Source of the DNA: Actinostola sp. cb2023 | Taxonomy: Eukaryota > Cnidaria > Anthozoa > Actiniaria > Actinostolidae | Direction: 5' to 3' | DNA length: 64,000 bases | NCBI GenBank assembly: GCA_033675265.1 | Contig: JAUJYZ010000274.1 | Coordinates: forward strand, 62,001-126,000 | Shown: piece by piece, positions 1-11,800 of the stretch | How positions within the stretch are numbered: position 1 is the stretch's first letter | Layout of the letters: each line of letters opens with the position of its first letter | The notes under the pieces: generated by a model | Databases searched by the model: none | Seen by the model: only the letters and a program-made list of their open reading frames with translations | What the model was told of the DNA's origin: nothing | Made by a program: the position numbers and the translations under genes

Positions 1-392
1 TGCTCTTTTTTGTAATGGGCAATTTGACTGTGATAGCAGACTGAAATTGGCGAATACAATATTATATTAATATTATATTATAAGAAACCTTGACTCCATT
101 GGGCAATTTAAAAGTGAAATAAACCACTCTGAACATCAGATTTCCACACGGCAATCATGTAAATCAGTATGCAGTAGTAGTTTGCATATATTTTTATTTT
201 TTATTTGTATATCAACTTATATTGTTATGTTACTGATGATTTTACCGTGTCAAAATAAACTATATGTATGTATTTCGGAGGTTCTACGAATATGCCTTCG
301 TCATAGCTGCTACTACAATCCTATTAGTTACTGCATGTATTTCTGCTTGAGTAATCTGCTTTGTGCATATACCGGTAATACAAACAGTACAC
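1..392. other. Non-coding, nothing recognised
   Basis: AT-rich sequence without a convincing exon, RNA gene or repeat. The short open frames here have no recognisable protein character. Confidence 0.5.
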
Positions 393-690
393 ATATTTCA
401 AAAAAGGTCGAAGCCTGACATCAGTTCATTGGCGATAGATTATAGGTCGTTCCAAGACCGAACTGCATTATGGTATCAGCATGAATGTCGTGGATGCCAG
501 AGAAAATTCGATTCAAAATTTGTCTTGTCTCTTGGAAATCAAATAGTTACGATATCATACAGCTTTTCATACAGGAAGTGCTATTTTCGGCTATTCAAAC
601 TGTTACCATAATGCAGTTCGGTCTTGGAACGACCTATATATAATCTATTGCCTATGGACTGATGTCCTCGACAACCTTTTTTGAAATAGG
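393..690. mobile_element. Palindromic MITE-like element
   Basis: Two arms of about 80 bp are reverse complements: the left arm reads through GGTCGTTCCAAGACCGAACT near 447-466 and the right arm carries its complement near 614-633. The outer ends share a TTTCAAAAAAGG motif. There is no coding capacity in the centre. This is the layout of a non-autonomous inverted-repeat DNA transposon; the superfamily is not identified. Confidence 0.7.
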
Positions 691-1695
691 TGTATGGGCT
701 CGGTTGGGCTGCCTGTGGCCGCACGCGCGCTGAATTCCCGCCATTTATGTTAATGAGAATGATGTCACTGTGAGTCAAGCAAAACTAAAAGAAGAAGTTT
801 TATACAGTAGTTTTTTACTAGATTTTTGGTGTTGCTAGGTTTAGTTCATAAAATTTACTAATTTCTGTTCTGAAAGCTTTAAAACAACTTAGTTCGGAGT
901 TCACAAGTGAATGTAAAGTCTGATAAACTTGCCGCCAAACTCGCAGTACGTGGAACTCGAAGCCAACATGGACCTCGAAAAACAAGAGTAGTGTAGACCA
1001 GTGTACTACTGACAGTGTAGTCTGTTCTGTAGTGCCAATGGAGACACATCACACACTGCTTGTTTGTGCATCAATATGTTGGTCTATTGGCTATTGTCAT
1101 TGTATATGTATGACAATTCTAGCCGAAGAATTGAATCACACGATTCTGCGAACTGCTGGTTCAGGTGAATTATAAAAACATCGGTGGCGTCGTTGAACGA
1201 TTGGCATTTAATCAGATAGATGTGGGCAGATCAGTGCTTTGTCTTCCAAACTATTTCTTTCTATTGATGTGGAACTATTGGATTTGCGTGGTGGGTCGCT
1301 ACTGTACAGAAACAAACAAGTTGAAGTGAAGGCCGAAGGCGAAGGTACGGAAGAATTAAGCTTACTCGGTTTAATTATAAACTTTATATGTTGTTGTTTG
1401 TTTCTCCCGTACGCCGGTACGGTGAACAACAGCAACCAATACCTTTATCAGTTACCATTTTGATTCAGTATTTTCTAACTGCTGGAGGTTTTCTGTCAGC
1501 CGCTAAACTTTAAAATAGCTCGAGCATTTTTTCTGAAAATTGCATTCGGTTTGATGTTTAGTTAGAGCCGTTACCCACCCTCTCCCCCCACGAGAGAAAA
1601 GCGGTAGGACTTGATCTGAAGACGTATACTCCCGTGGGGGTGAGGGTGGGTATAAACGGCAACACAGGCAAAGTCAGCTATTTCACAATTTTGCG
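691..1695. other. Non-coding, no gene seen
   Basis: No supported exon. A short imperfect inverted repeat of CCCACCCTC type lies at about 1570-1655, with arms reading TTACCCACCCTCTCCCCCCA and CGTGGGGGTGAGGGTGGGTA. Confidence 0.4.
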
Positions 1696-1946
1696 CACTG
1701 AATCACAACCCAACCATTGCTTCTGAAATAAATAAATAAAATCACTGCATTTCTGCGGACGCGTCTTACGGGACGCGCACAGGGAGCCCAACATAATCAA
1801 TTTCTATGCACAGGGAGCCCAACGCGCGCGCGTTCTACCATGCACAGGAACTCCATCAAAAAAGACGCGCGCATGCAAATATATTTTCATTTATTATAAT
1901 TAAGTAACTTCAGAAGCAATGGTTGGGTTGCCTGTGACTGAATCAG
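1696..1946. mobile_element. Palindromic MITE-like element
   Basis: Inverted arms share AACCCAACCATTGCTTCTGA (about 1707-1726) and its complement (about 1910-1929), with less perfect outer ends around CACTGAATCACA. The interior holds a repeated CACAGGGAGCCCAAC motif and CG-rich GCGCGCGCG stretches. No open frame. Confidence 0.6.
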
Positions 1947-3059
1947 AAAGCAAAATGGAATTAAACGAAGCATTTGATCGATAGGCTACTAATGATCCAT
2001 GTGATTACTGAACAGGAGCTGCGATTTCTTATAAAATACTTTACTGACATTCAAAACATCAGTTTCGCGCGTAATATGTTACTAAAACTGCATGAGAACT
2101 GGACAGCTCACGATAATACAAGTAGCTTCTTCGCGAGGGCTATTAAAATGCATCGTGTTTAGATATGTTATCTTAAGTGATCCACTTGAAGCTGCGGCGA
2201 TTTACAGATCACAGGCGTAAGGGCGACCACTAGGGCAGCGGCCTGTTGGATCATATTTATTTCCAAGTTTCTCCTTGACACGAAATCAGCCAGTCGCATG
2301 CATGGCGTCAAACAACTGTAGCGTTGAGATTAGAAACTAAGCCCATTATCAGCTTTAAAATCATTAGAGTTGTTCTCGTCCACGGATACTCCATAGGAGT
2401 ATTTGGGAGTCATTGCTATCACTTTGCTCATTACTTGACGGGCTGCCTGTGGCACGCCAAGTTGTAAAATGGGCTTTCTTCTTATGGTCACAAATGGGGG
2501 GTCACCATCCCAGGCGTTCCTCGTTTGGGGGCGCGGGGATTGGGGCGAGAGAAAGTAAGGGAGAGGGGGGAGGGGAGGGAAGTATGGCTCGCTAACGTTC
2601 CAAGGAAACCGAAGGCTCATTATTTTTAGGGGAGGGGAGGGGAGGGGAATATTCAGAGTTTCCGAACAGTTTCCGGAGATTATCGAACAAAGCCGCATGC
2701 TCGATCATGCAAGTATTATCGATCGAAGCCGATACATGCACATGGAAATGGAAGGAGGTAGTTCGTCGACAGCTAATACGCTCATGTCACATGCAGACGC
2801 CGATCGCGGTAGACCCACACTAAAAGAAGTCGAGTGTTTTCGAAACGGGTTGGTCCGCGATCCTGCTGAAAACAACTCAAATAATGCCAAAAACAACTCA
2901 AATAATGCTCAAAACAACTTGACAAATATTGCTCAAAACAGCTCAAATATTAAATACTAAAGCCTGCCAAGTGAACGCTTATAGAGCGTCTTGTTTGCAT
3001 AAGAAAATGTGTAACATATATGGTCTATTGTTTGAAAAAATAATCCAGCCTGCTTTGCG
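1947..3059. other. Non-coding with purine-rich tract
   Basis: No exon can be supported. The stretch contains a G-rich region from about 2520 to 2650, and a short degenerate AACAACTCAAATAATGC repeat at about 2868-2950 that repeats four times. Confidence 0.4.
2629..2647 (+). other. G-quadruplex motif
   Basis: Four runs of GGGG are separated by single A residues, a canonical intramolecular G-quadruplex pattern with one-base loops, at the end of a longer purine-rich tract. No gene is adjacent. Confidence 0.7.
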
Positions 3060-3660
3060 CGCTCTATGCCTCGTGCAATCCATGCCAATTCACTGTATAT
3101 TTGCAGCACGGATCGACAAATTGAAACAGCTAGACCCGGGACATGATGCCATATCTATATGCTACATAGGTATGTGCCCCCGAATAGGGTATGGTTTTTG
3201 AACCTCCAGATCCTTAAATTGGGTACCATATTTTGCTCTTTCACTATCAAATAAACGATCCTTCATGGGGTACACTTTTTTAATTAGTAAAAAAAAAATC
3301 CGCTTTGCGTAACAGCCTGCGTATGCACTTCTGGTATTAGCGATTCAGTCCAAAGGAATACTATTCACTTATTATTGTTGAAATTGGGTAAGTGGTCTAT
3401 TGGCCTGCCTTTGCGGCCTGCCTCGTGCAATCCATGACAATTCAACGTATATTTGCAGCACGGATCGCCAAATTGCAACAGCTAGAACCCGGGACATGAT
3501 GTCATATCATGACAGGTATGTGCCCCCGAATATATGCTCCAGATCCTTTAAATGGGACAAATTTTGCTCTTTCACTATTCAAATAAACGATCCTTCATGG
3601 GGTACACTTTTAATTTGTAAAAAAAAAAAATCCGCTTGAGTACAGCTGTGCGTATGAACT
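3060..3660. repeat. Direct duplication of about 240 bp
   Basis: The segment at about 3066-3310 (from CCTCGTGCAATCCATG through CGATCCTTCATGGGGTACAC) recurs at about 3418-3655, offset by about 350 bp, with several substitutions and small indels. Both copies end in an A-rich tract of AAAAAAAATCCGCTT type. This could be a tandem segmental duplication or two insertions of one short interspersed element with a poly-A end. Confidence 0.75.
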
Positions 3661-3754
3661 TCTATATTTCAGTGACAATCCTTGGAAAGGGTAATAATTT
3701 GCCAATTTGTTTCGACATCCCTGCGGCACACCCCTTTCCTAAAGTTGCGGTAGT

Positions 3755-3800
3755 ACCCCCCCTCCCCCCCCCCCTCCCCTGCGGGGGGGGAGGGGGAGAT
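3755..3800. repeat. Poly-C / poly-G hairpin tract
   Basis: A C-rich run is followed after TGC by a G-rich run, so the tract can fold on itself. It is simple sequence, likely to be length-unstable. Confidence 0.7.
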
Positions 3801-4929
3801 GGAGACTAAACACTTCGGTTGGATTTCACTTGCTTTCCCAGACCAGACATATTTGCGGTCTTGACTAATGATTCATGATTGGGAATCAGACGATCTTTCG
3901 ATTCATGTACGGTCATGTAGGTATCAGACTATTGATCAGTACCTGTCAGGATTCCGCGCGCGCAAGGGAGGTCAGGGGATAAAAATTATGATCGTGAAAA
4001 TATAACTACTGTAGCTAATCAAGAACAGGAAAATACTATTTTTTTTGCTTGAGAATTTGTATTTATCTTTGTAATTCTTCTTACGCACTTTTAATTTTTA
4101 ACCCTGACCTCGCTTGCGCTCACAGAATCCTGAAGAATTCTGGGAAACTACGAAAAGGTGCATTCCACGAATTTTACTAATAATAATAACAATAATAATA
4201 ACATTTATTTATACCGCACCAATTCAACTTTGGGGTTTTACTACATTCTTGTACATTCTTCACATGTCGACTTTCTTTGTTTTTATGAAGCAAGTTGTCT
4301 TTCTATCAGTGAGTTTGCATGGGACGTGTTTGGTCTTTGGTTTCCACTTTATCATATGTCTGGCTGTTGGCACGTTGTGTTAATTATTGACCTCTGCACA
4401 TTTGCAAAATATCGAACGTGATCAGTGTAGAGACTAGCCGGTGAGGTATAAAGTACGGTGTGACAACTATAGTAAAGGTAACGGCTATAATGAAATACAC
4501 GAGACATTTGACGCTCCAAGAAAGTAATAATACAATATTTGAAATGGCAAAACTGCAACATGATGAACCTGGGAGCGAGGTTGACTCACGTGATACGAGT
4601 CAATGATAAGAAACATATAACAGCTGTGTTGCATGCTAAATATAATTGAACCGCCCCTCGGTCTATGGTGCGTTCCTTAGTGCCACCTGAAATGGTTGAA
4701 CTAGTAGTAGTCATTTAAAAAAGTGTTGTCTGGGGAGGACACAGGAACCCCATCATACCGAAAGTTGGTCCTGACAACTGCTTTTTTGATCGTTTAGCTG
4801 TACCACTTCATTGTCAATGGCAGCCGATTAGCCTGACAGTCAAGTTATATTTAAAACATGTCTAACTGAATGAAAGGATAGGTACAAATGACCCTCCCCT
4901 CCCCTATCCTTTCAACCGTGGAACCCCGC
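3801..4929. other. Non-coding, no gene seen
   Basis: Contains a CTAATAATAATAACAATAAT microsatellite followed by ATTTATTTATACCGC at about 4176-4215, a tail type also seen elsewhere in the window. Nothing else is recognised. Confidence 0.4.
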
Positions 4930-5088
4930 CTTACGGCCACCCCATTATTACGGCCACCCCATTATTACGGCCACCCCGTTATTACGGCCACCCCGTTATT
5001 ACGGCCACCCCGTTATTACGGCCACCCCGTTTTTACGGCCACCCCGTTTTTACGGCCACCCCGTTATTACGGCCACCCCATTAATACA
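4930..5088 (+). repeat. 17-bp tandem array (TTACGGCCACCCCGTTA type)
   Basis: About nine copies of a 17-bp unit, CCCCGTTATTACGGCCA, with few variants. The motif is the same as the body of the MITE at 35798-35980 and related to the arrays at 50590-50850 and 52775-52905. It therefore looks like internal expansion of one element family. The open frame reading through it is repeat translation, not a gene. Confidence 0.85.
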
Positions 5089-5613
5089 GTTAATTTTGGC
5101 CCGAACAACGGCTCAGTCATACATTCTATTGACGCTATTACGACCAGTTGTCCGTATAAACGGAGTTTCCGATCCACTGTACTGTCAAAAGTACGTAGGG
5201 GGTGGTAGTGGGGAGAAAATAGCTTTTAAAAAACATTTTTTTAAACTTTCAACAGCTGTACAAAGATAAGCAAACCTAATTACTACTGAAAATAAAAATA
5301 CTCTCGCATTTGCAATAAATAAATAAACACTGTCTGGAATCAGGAGCCGGGCTCCTGCTGGAATTTAATAATTTTCGTATCTAAAAAAGGCCGTACATTT
5401 TGTGTGATATTTCATAGTATTTATTATCAGTTGTAGTAATTGGAACATTCTGGTTCCTTCTATAAATTCGCCCTTACCATAAATAATCATACGGGCTACC
5501 AAAACAACTGGTTTAACTAAATAGTTCAAATATTTAACATATTTGGCATTTGGGCGTGGAAACCGTGTATTTAGACCAATGATATCATTGTAAAGGACTA
5601 ATTGTTCTATTGT
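5089..5613. other. Non-coding 5' flank of the PDZ-LIM gene
   Basis: AT-rich sequence between the 17-bp array and the first coding exon. No exon is recognised; a 5' untranslated exon could lie here but cannot be placed. Confidence 0.35.
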
Positions 5614-5618
5614 CCAAT
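5614..5618 (+). promoter_or_regulatory. CCAAT box, candidate promoter
   Basis: CCAAT lies about 135 bp before the ATG at 5753 (context TGTCCAATAAG). No convincing TATA box is seen between it and the start codon. Position and motif fit a TATA-less promoter, but the transcription start is not visible and five-base motifs are common. Confidence 0.25.
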
Positions 5619-5752
5619 AAGCTGGCGCTCCACCCGAACTGTTCTAATTAGCATACGAGCTCTTCACCGGGGTATGTTTGCCTTCATTTGCTCACAACTG
5701 ACTTTGAACTGCTAAGACTTCGGTAGGAGAAGCTGTTGTTTCGTTGAAGCGA

Positions 5753-5854
5753 ATGGCGAGTCAAGAATTTAATATACGGCTCGAAGGTGGCGGTCCCTGG
5801 GGTTTTCGTCTTACTGGGGGTAAAGATTTCTGCTCGCCACTAACAGTTAGCAAG
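5753..5854 (+). CDS. PDZ-LIM exon 1: PDZ first half, start codon
   Basis: Encodes 34 residues beginning [20 protein letters not shown]; the PWGF loop is the PDZ ligand-binding signature of ALP/Enigma proteins. The ATG is chosen because PDZ starts within a few residues of the N terminus in this family and G follows at +4. Ends at AAG before donor GTTTGT, phase 0. Intron 1 is only 93 bp, the shortest in the gene. Confidence 0.95.
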
Positions 5855-8800
5855 GTTTGTAAAAGAGGTGTGATGCTTGCAAAGTGAAAGATCGTCCATG
5901 ACGTGTATCATCATTTAGAGTGATTACTAACTGCGGCGTTATTGTAGATAACACCCGGTGGAAAGGCATCGTATAATGGCCTACGAGAGGGCGATGTGAT
6001 AGCGTCCATCAATTATGAAGACTGCAGCAACATGGTTCACATGGACGCTCAAGACGCCATTAAAAACACTGGTTCATCCTTGGATTTGAGCGTCAGGCGG
6101 TAAGCTGCACTTTGCAAAGCCTTTTATTAGCTCTATATTCTCTAGCGATTTGAATACAGCAAATTGCTATTGGCTATAAATCAATATGTGATTGTAAGAC
6201 TTCTTCAATCGCCTAACACCTTGATGACTAGCCACTGCTCATTTAGTGACCGTAGCGAATTCCTGAATTCTGGGTTCTAGCTCACCACTATAACACCCTC
6301 ATTGTACGTTATTACAATTGATAAATCAATTAGGACATGACTGGACGCTGTTTGGAGAACATCTTGGTGCGTTCTAGTCCATGATTTCCCTGAATGACAT
6401 TCTCTTGTAACTCGATCGAAGAAAATAATTCTCAAAATGCGCTTAACTCGAACCAACCCCTTCATATATCAATAAAGTGTATTTACTTACAGTGGAGACT
6501 CGGAGAATTAGATTGGACTGCAGTACTGTTCTCGACTGGAACACTACAGAGTCTTTGATCGATTCCTTGTCGATTTCTTGTCAATAGCAGTTGTAGATTT
6601 CATATCAATACCTCGCAGCCACCTCCTGCGGATGTGTTTACTCAGTATTTTCATAACGCTGTATGCTATCGCGAAACTTATTGGAACTTAAATCAGTTAC
6701 TCTTCCCATCGAACACTGCACCATTTATTAGCCAGTATTCATAATAATAATATTTCTAACAAAATTATATGTTGTTTTAATTCGATTTGATAGAGTTGAG
6801 AATGTTGTTATTAAAAATACTTGAAGCATCCATATTAGATACATTGATGGGATAATTGTTACATATATCATTTGCAGATCTACATGTATAGTAATACAGT
6901 TAGTTGCATAAATCCTTCAAGATCTGCATCACAAATATTGTTAATATATTACACAAGGAATGGAGTTGTTTGTTGATGTGCGATAATTTATTTATCACAT
7001 GCCAAAAGGTGTTGAACTACGAAAAATGTCCTGCACATCAGATCGACTGTAACATCAGTTTCATTCATTAGGTTGTAATTATACGTGATTGGATACTGGA
7101 TAAAAAAGTATGGATACCTTTTTGCATTGATGTTTCTTCTGTTTGTTATTATAAAAGGATTATTTTAATTCTGATGAATCTAAAATATAATCGTGATCAT
7201 GTGTATATAATTCCACACTATGACATATCTGAGCCAGGAAACATCCTATCGAATTTATATACAGCATTGAAAAAATTATTACATGCACACTATGTACCTA
7301 AATTTAGCATACTAAAATTAATTAAAACAGTATGTTTTTATTTATTTATTTTTAAAGTACCGGTAATTACCAAAGCCAATAATTTAAGAAAAAAAAAACC
7401 CACTTTATTTAACGAGGATGTACAGATAAAGCTATGCTTTTTTCCAATCTGGTCCTCCTAAGAAGTTACTTAAATGAAAATGAAATAAATATTAGAACAT
7501 AAAGTACTTTCACATCTTTTTTTATTTTTCCTGTAACTAGTCAATCAATATTATTTTATGTCTGAAAAGTCATTAGTTTGCCGTTTATAAATTCTTTTAT
7601 CACTAAGGTTATTTGAAAATCCAAGACTGTCATTTTTAGCATTTTTTAATTGTTACATTGTACATGTCAGAGTGGAGACACTTAAGACTGTGTTTGGGAT
7701 AGGACCAGGCAGGTGTGCTACATGCCATCTCACCGATTTCCACGAAACTTGGCACAGTGAAAGGGTTCATCCCAAAACTCAAATAGCCAAAAGGGCTTAG
7801 AATTTGGATATATTCCGGGGGGACTAGACCACCCCCCCTGGTTTTGGGGTTGAAATCTCAAATTTCCACCCAGAAAAGGTAGAGAAGTACAAAGCTCTCC
7901 TGCTCGCAAACGCCAGCGGATTTGATTGTCCCTTTGCAAGAGCAATTGTACATCCTTCCTAAGTTCACAACAGAAAGTTTGAGTCATGTGAATGATTTCT
8001 TGTCAATCATCCTAAGTTAATGATTAACGAGGTAATTGGCTAATTTCAAAAATGCTAAAATTAAGGGTATTTGAAGCCAAATATCTCCAATGCGCATCCT
8101 TACATTGAAAGGCTAATACTGTCACAGTAAAGAACTACCCTTGGGCAACAAAAATCAAGAAAAACATTTTTGGGCTCTGAAATATTTTTTGCACAAGCAC
8201 CGTTCAAAGTATGAATATAACAAAGGCGATTTTGACGGATGTGGTTCCTTCAACGAAGGCAAAACAAACGATTGTAGGTTTGTACACGTATTTACCTCAT
8301 GCGATTCCTAAATATATAACTCGTTTAACTCTACTGAAGACTCAAGAGTCCAAGGATTTCAGAATTTGACGTCGAATCTGTGAGAAATCCGAAGCCAAAA
8401 CATTGTGTGGAGCACTGAATGGCATCAAGAAAACGATCGATATTCCCAAAAGAATTAGAACTCAAGCGAACAGCTAGTACAAAACTAAGGAATACGGCAC
8501 AGTATACTCACATGATTCCTTGTTTTATTTAATTTTGTTCTTGAGCTCGAAACCATCATTTGTTGACATATTGAATGTTGATCGTAGCGATTACATAATA
8601 ACATTCCCGCGTTGGACACATCTGACTCGTGATTCAACAGGGCAATTTCGCTCTAAGTAGTCTCTATTATCCATTATTTGACACGATTCCAAGATATATC
8701 AGGATAAAAGGTAATTGTTAATCTTCCTTCTTCAAGAACTATCGCTCAAACGGCGCCCAAAATGAATTTTATCCGCGAAGCAACATGACATTTGGCGCCA

Positions 8801-11800
8801 AAATGTGAGCCTTCACAATCGTGGCCAGCGGATACACAGGGATCCCGTCTAAGGTTTTGTGTGGTATCACGGCAGTTTAAGGGTGTCTCAAAGTAGGTTT
8901 TACTGACCACACTTCCACTTTTCATTTGGCACATTGATAGACTTATCCTAGACCGATCAAAACGACCTTGGCAACGATAAAAAAATTGTTAAAATCAGTT
9001 TTTCTAAAATATCTCAAGATTTCGATGATCTCTACACAAGCGATTATATGCGTGATAAACTACATACTAAGGCAAAGCAGCTGAGAAAGCATTCACACTG
9101 TTTGATCAGAGCGATTTTGAATATAATTCGCATAAAGTTATTTATGCGAATTATTCAAAAAGTTTGAATTTTTATTTAAATTGTATAGTTGCATGAGTTT
9201 GACCTTGATGGTATAGAGTGCAAACCATATGTCCGTGAAACAGTACTAACTAATTAGTACTAAATAGCACTGATGAAACAATAGAAAACAATGGAGATAA
9301 CACTATTTAGTACTATTTAGAAATAGTACTATTTCACGGACATATGGTTTGCACTCTAGTTTCCTTGGAAGATGACATATATAGGGGTGCCTGACATATA
9401 GGGGCGATGGGGGAGGGATGCTAATCAAACAACGTTTGCCTGACATATAGGGGCGCCTGACAAATAGGTGCGATGGGGAGGCAAGGAGAGGTAATCAGGC
9501 AACGTTGATTTCCACCCCTCTCCTCCCTATCGCCCCTATATGCCAGGTAACATGGTTTTTTTTACCACCTCTCCCCTTCCCATAGCCCCTATCTGCCAGG
9601 CGTCCCTATATGTCACGTAACGTAGTTTGATGACCACCCCTCCCCATCTCCCCTATTTGTCAGGTAACATGGTTTGTTTACCACCCCTCCCCTTCCCATC
9701 ACCCCTATATGTCAGGCGCCCCTATATGTCAGGTAACGTAGTTTGATGACCACCCCTCTCCTCTCCATCGCCCCTGGCAGGTGCCCCTATATGTCAGGTA
9801 ATGTAGTTTGATGACCAGCCCTCTCCTCCCCATCGCCCCTATATGTCAGATAACGTAGTTTGATTACCACCCCTCTCCTCTCCATCGCCCCTATATGTCA
9901 GGTGCCCCTATATGTCAGGTAACGTAGTTTGAGTACCACCCCTCCCCATCGCCCCTATTTGTCTGGCGCCCCATATGTCAGGCGCCCCTATATGTCAGGT
10001 AGCGTAGTTTGATTTCCACCCTTCCCCATTGCCCCTATATGTCAGGTAACGTAGTTTGATGACCACCCCTCCCCTCCCCATTGCCCCTATTTGTCATGCG
10101 TCCCTATATGTCAGGTGACGTAGTTTGAGTACCACCCCTCTCCTCTCCATCGCCCCTATATGTCAGGTGCCCCTATATGTCAGGCGCCCATATATGTCAG
10201 GTAACGTAGTTTGATTTCCACCCTTCCCCATTGCCCCTATATGTCAGGTGACGTAGTTTGAGTACCACCCCTCTCCTCTCCATCGCCCCTATATGTCAGG
10301 TGCCCCTATATGTCAGGCGCCCATATATGTCAGGTAACGTAGTTTGATTTCCACCCTTCCCCATTGCCCCTATATGTCAGGTGACGTAGTTTGATTACCA
10401 CCCCTCTCCTCTCCATCGCCCCTATATGTCAGGTGCCCCTATATGTCAGGCAACGTAGTTTGAGTACCACCCCTACCCTCCCCATCGCCCCTATTTGTCA
10501 GGCGCCCCTATATGTCAGGCGCCCCTATATGTCAGGTAACGTAGTTTGATGAGCACCCTCTCCTCCCCTTCTCCCCTATATGTCAGGCGCCCCTATATGT
10601 CAGGTAACGCAGTTTGAGTTACCACCCTTCCCCATCGCCCCTATATGTCAGGCAATGTAGTTTGATTTCCACTCCTCTCCTCCCCATCGCCCCTATATGT
10701 CAGGTGCCCCTATGTGTCAGGCAACATAGCTTGATTACCAACTCTCCCCTTCCTAACGCCCCTATTTGTCAGGTAACGTAGTTTGATTACCACCCCTCCC
10801 CTCCCTATCGCCCCTATATGTCAGGCGACCCTATGTGTCAGGCAACATAGTTTGATTACCACCCGTCCCCTCCCCATCGCCCCTATGTGTCAGGTAACAT
10901 AGTTTGATGACCACCCCTCTCCTCCCAATCGCCCCTATATGTCAAGTGCCCCTAAATGTCAGGTAACAGAGTTTGATGACCACCACTCCCCATCGCTCCT
11001 CTATATGTCTGGCGACCCTATATTTCAGGCAACATATTTTTATTACCACCCCTCTCCTCCCCATCGCCCCTATATGGCAGGTAACATAGTTTGATGACCA
11101 CCCCACCCCTCCCCTCCCTATCGCCCCTATTATTGTCAGGCAAACGTTGTTTGATTACCACCCCTCCCCATCGCCCCTATATGTCGGGCGCCCCTATATT
11201 CAGTCAACATATTTTGATTACTACCCCTCTCCTCCCCATCGCCCCTATATATGTCAGGCACTCCTATATATGTCAGGAATAAATGCTACAAGCCCCACTA
11301 AGTCAAACACTATGATCAATGCCATCGCATCGCTCTCTTCCAAGGAAACTGTAACATCAAGGCCATACTCATGCAACTATTCATTTTAAATAAAAATTCA
11401 AACTTTTTTGAATAATTCGCATAAATAATGTTTATACGAATTATATTCAAAATCGCTCTGATCAAACAGTGTGAATGCTGTCTCAGCGCTGCTTTGCCTT
11501 AGTATGTAGTTTATCACGCATATAATTGCTTGTCTAGAGCTCATCGAAATCCTGAGATATTTTTAATAGAAAAACTGATTTCAACAATCTCAGTTTTATC
11601 GTTGCCAAGGTCGTTTTGATCGGTCTAGGATAAGTCTATCAATGTGCCGAATGAAAAGTGGAAGTGTGGTCAGTAAAACCTACTTTGAGACACCCTTAAA
11701 CTGCCGTGATACCACACAAAACCTTAGACGGGATCCCTGTGTATGTTCTGGCCACGATAGTGAAGGCTCACATTTTGGCGCCAAATGTCATGTTGCTTTG

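Noticed and set aside
1974..2162. 62-residue frame with plausible composition (LLMIHVITEQELRFLIKYF)
   Set aside because: No recognisable family and no clear splice partners; kept as non-coding.
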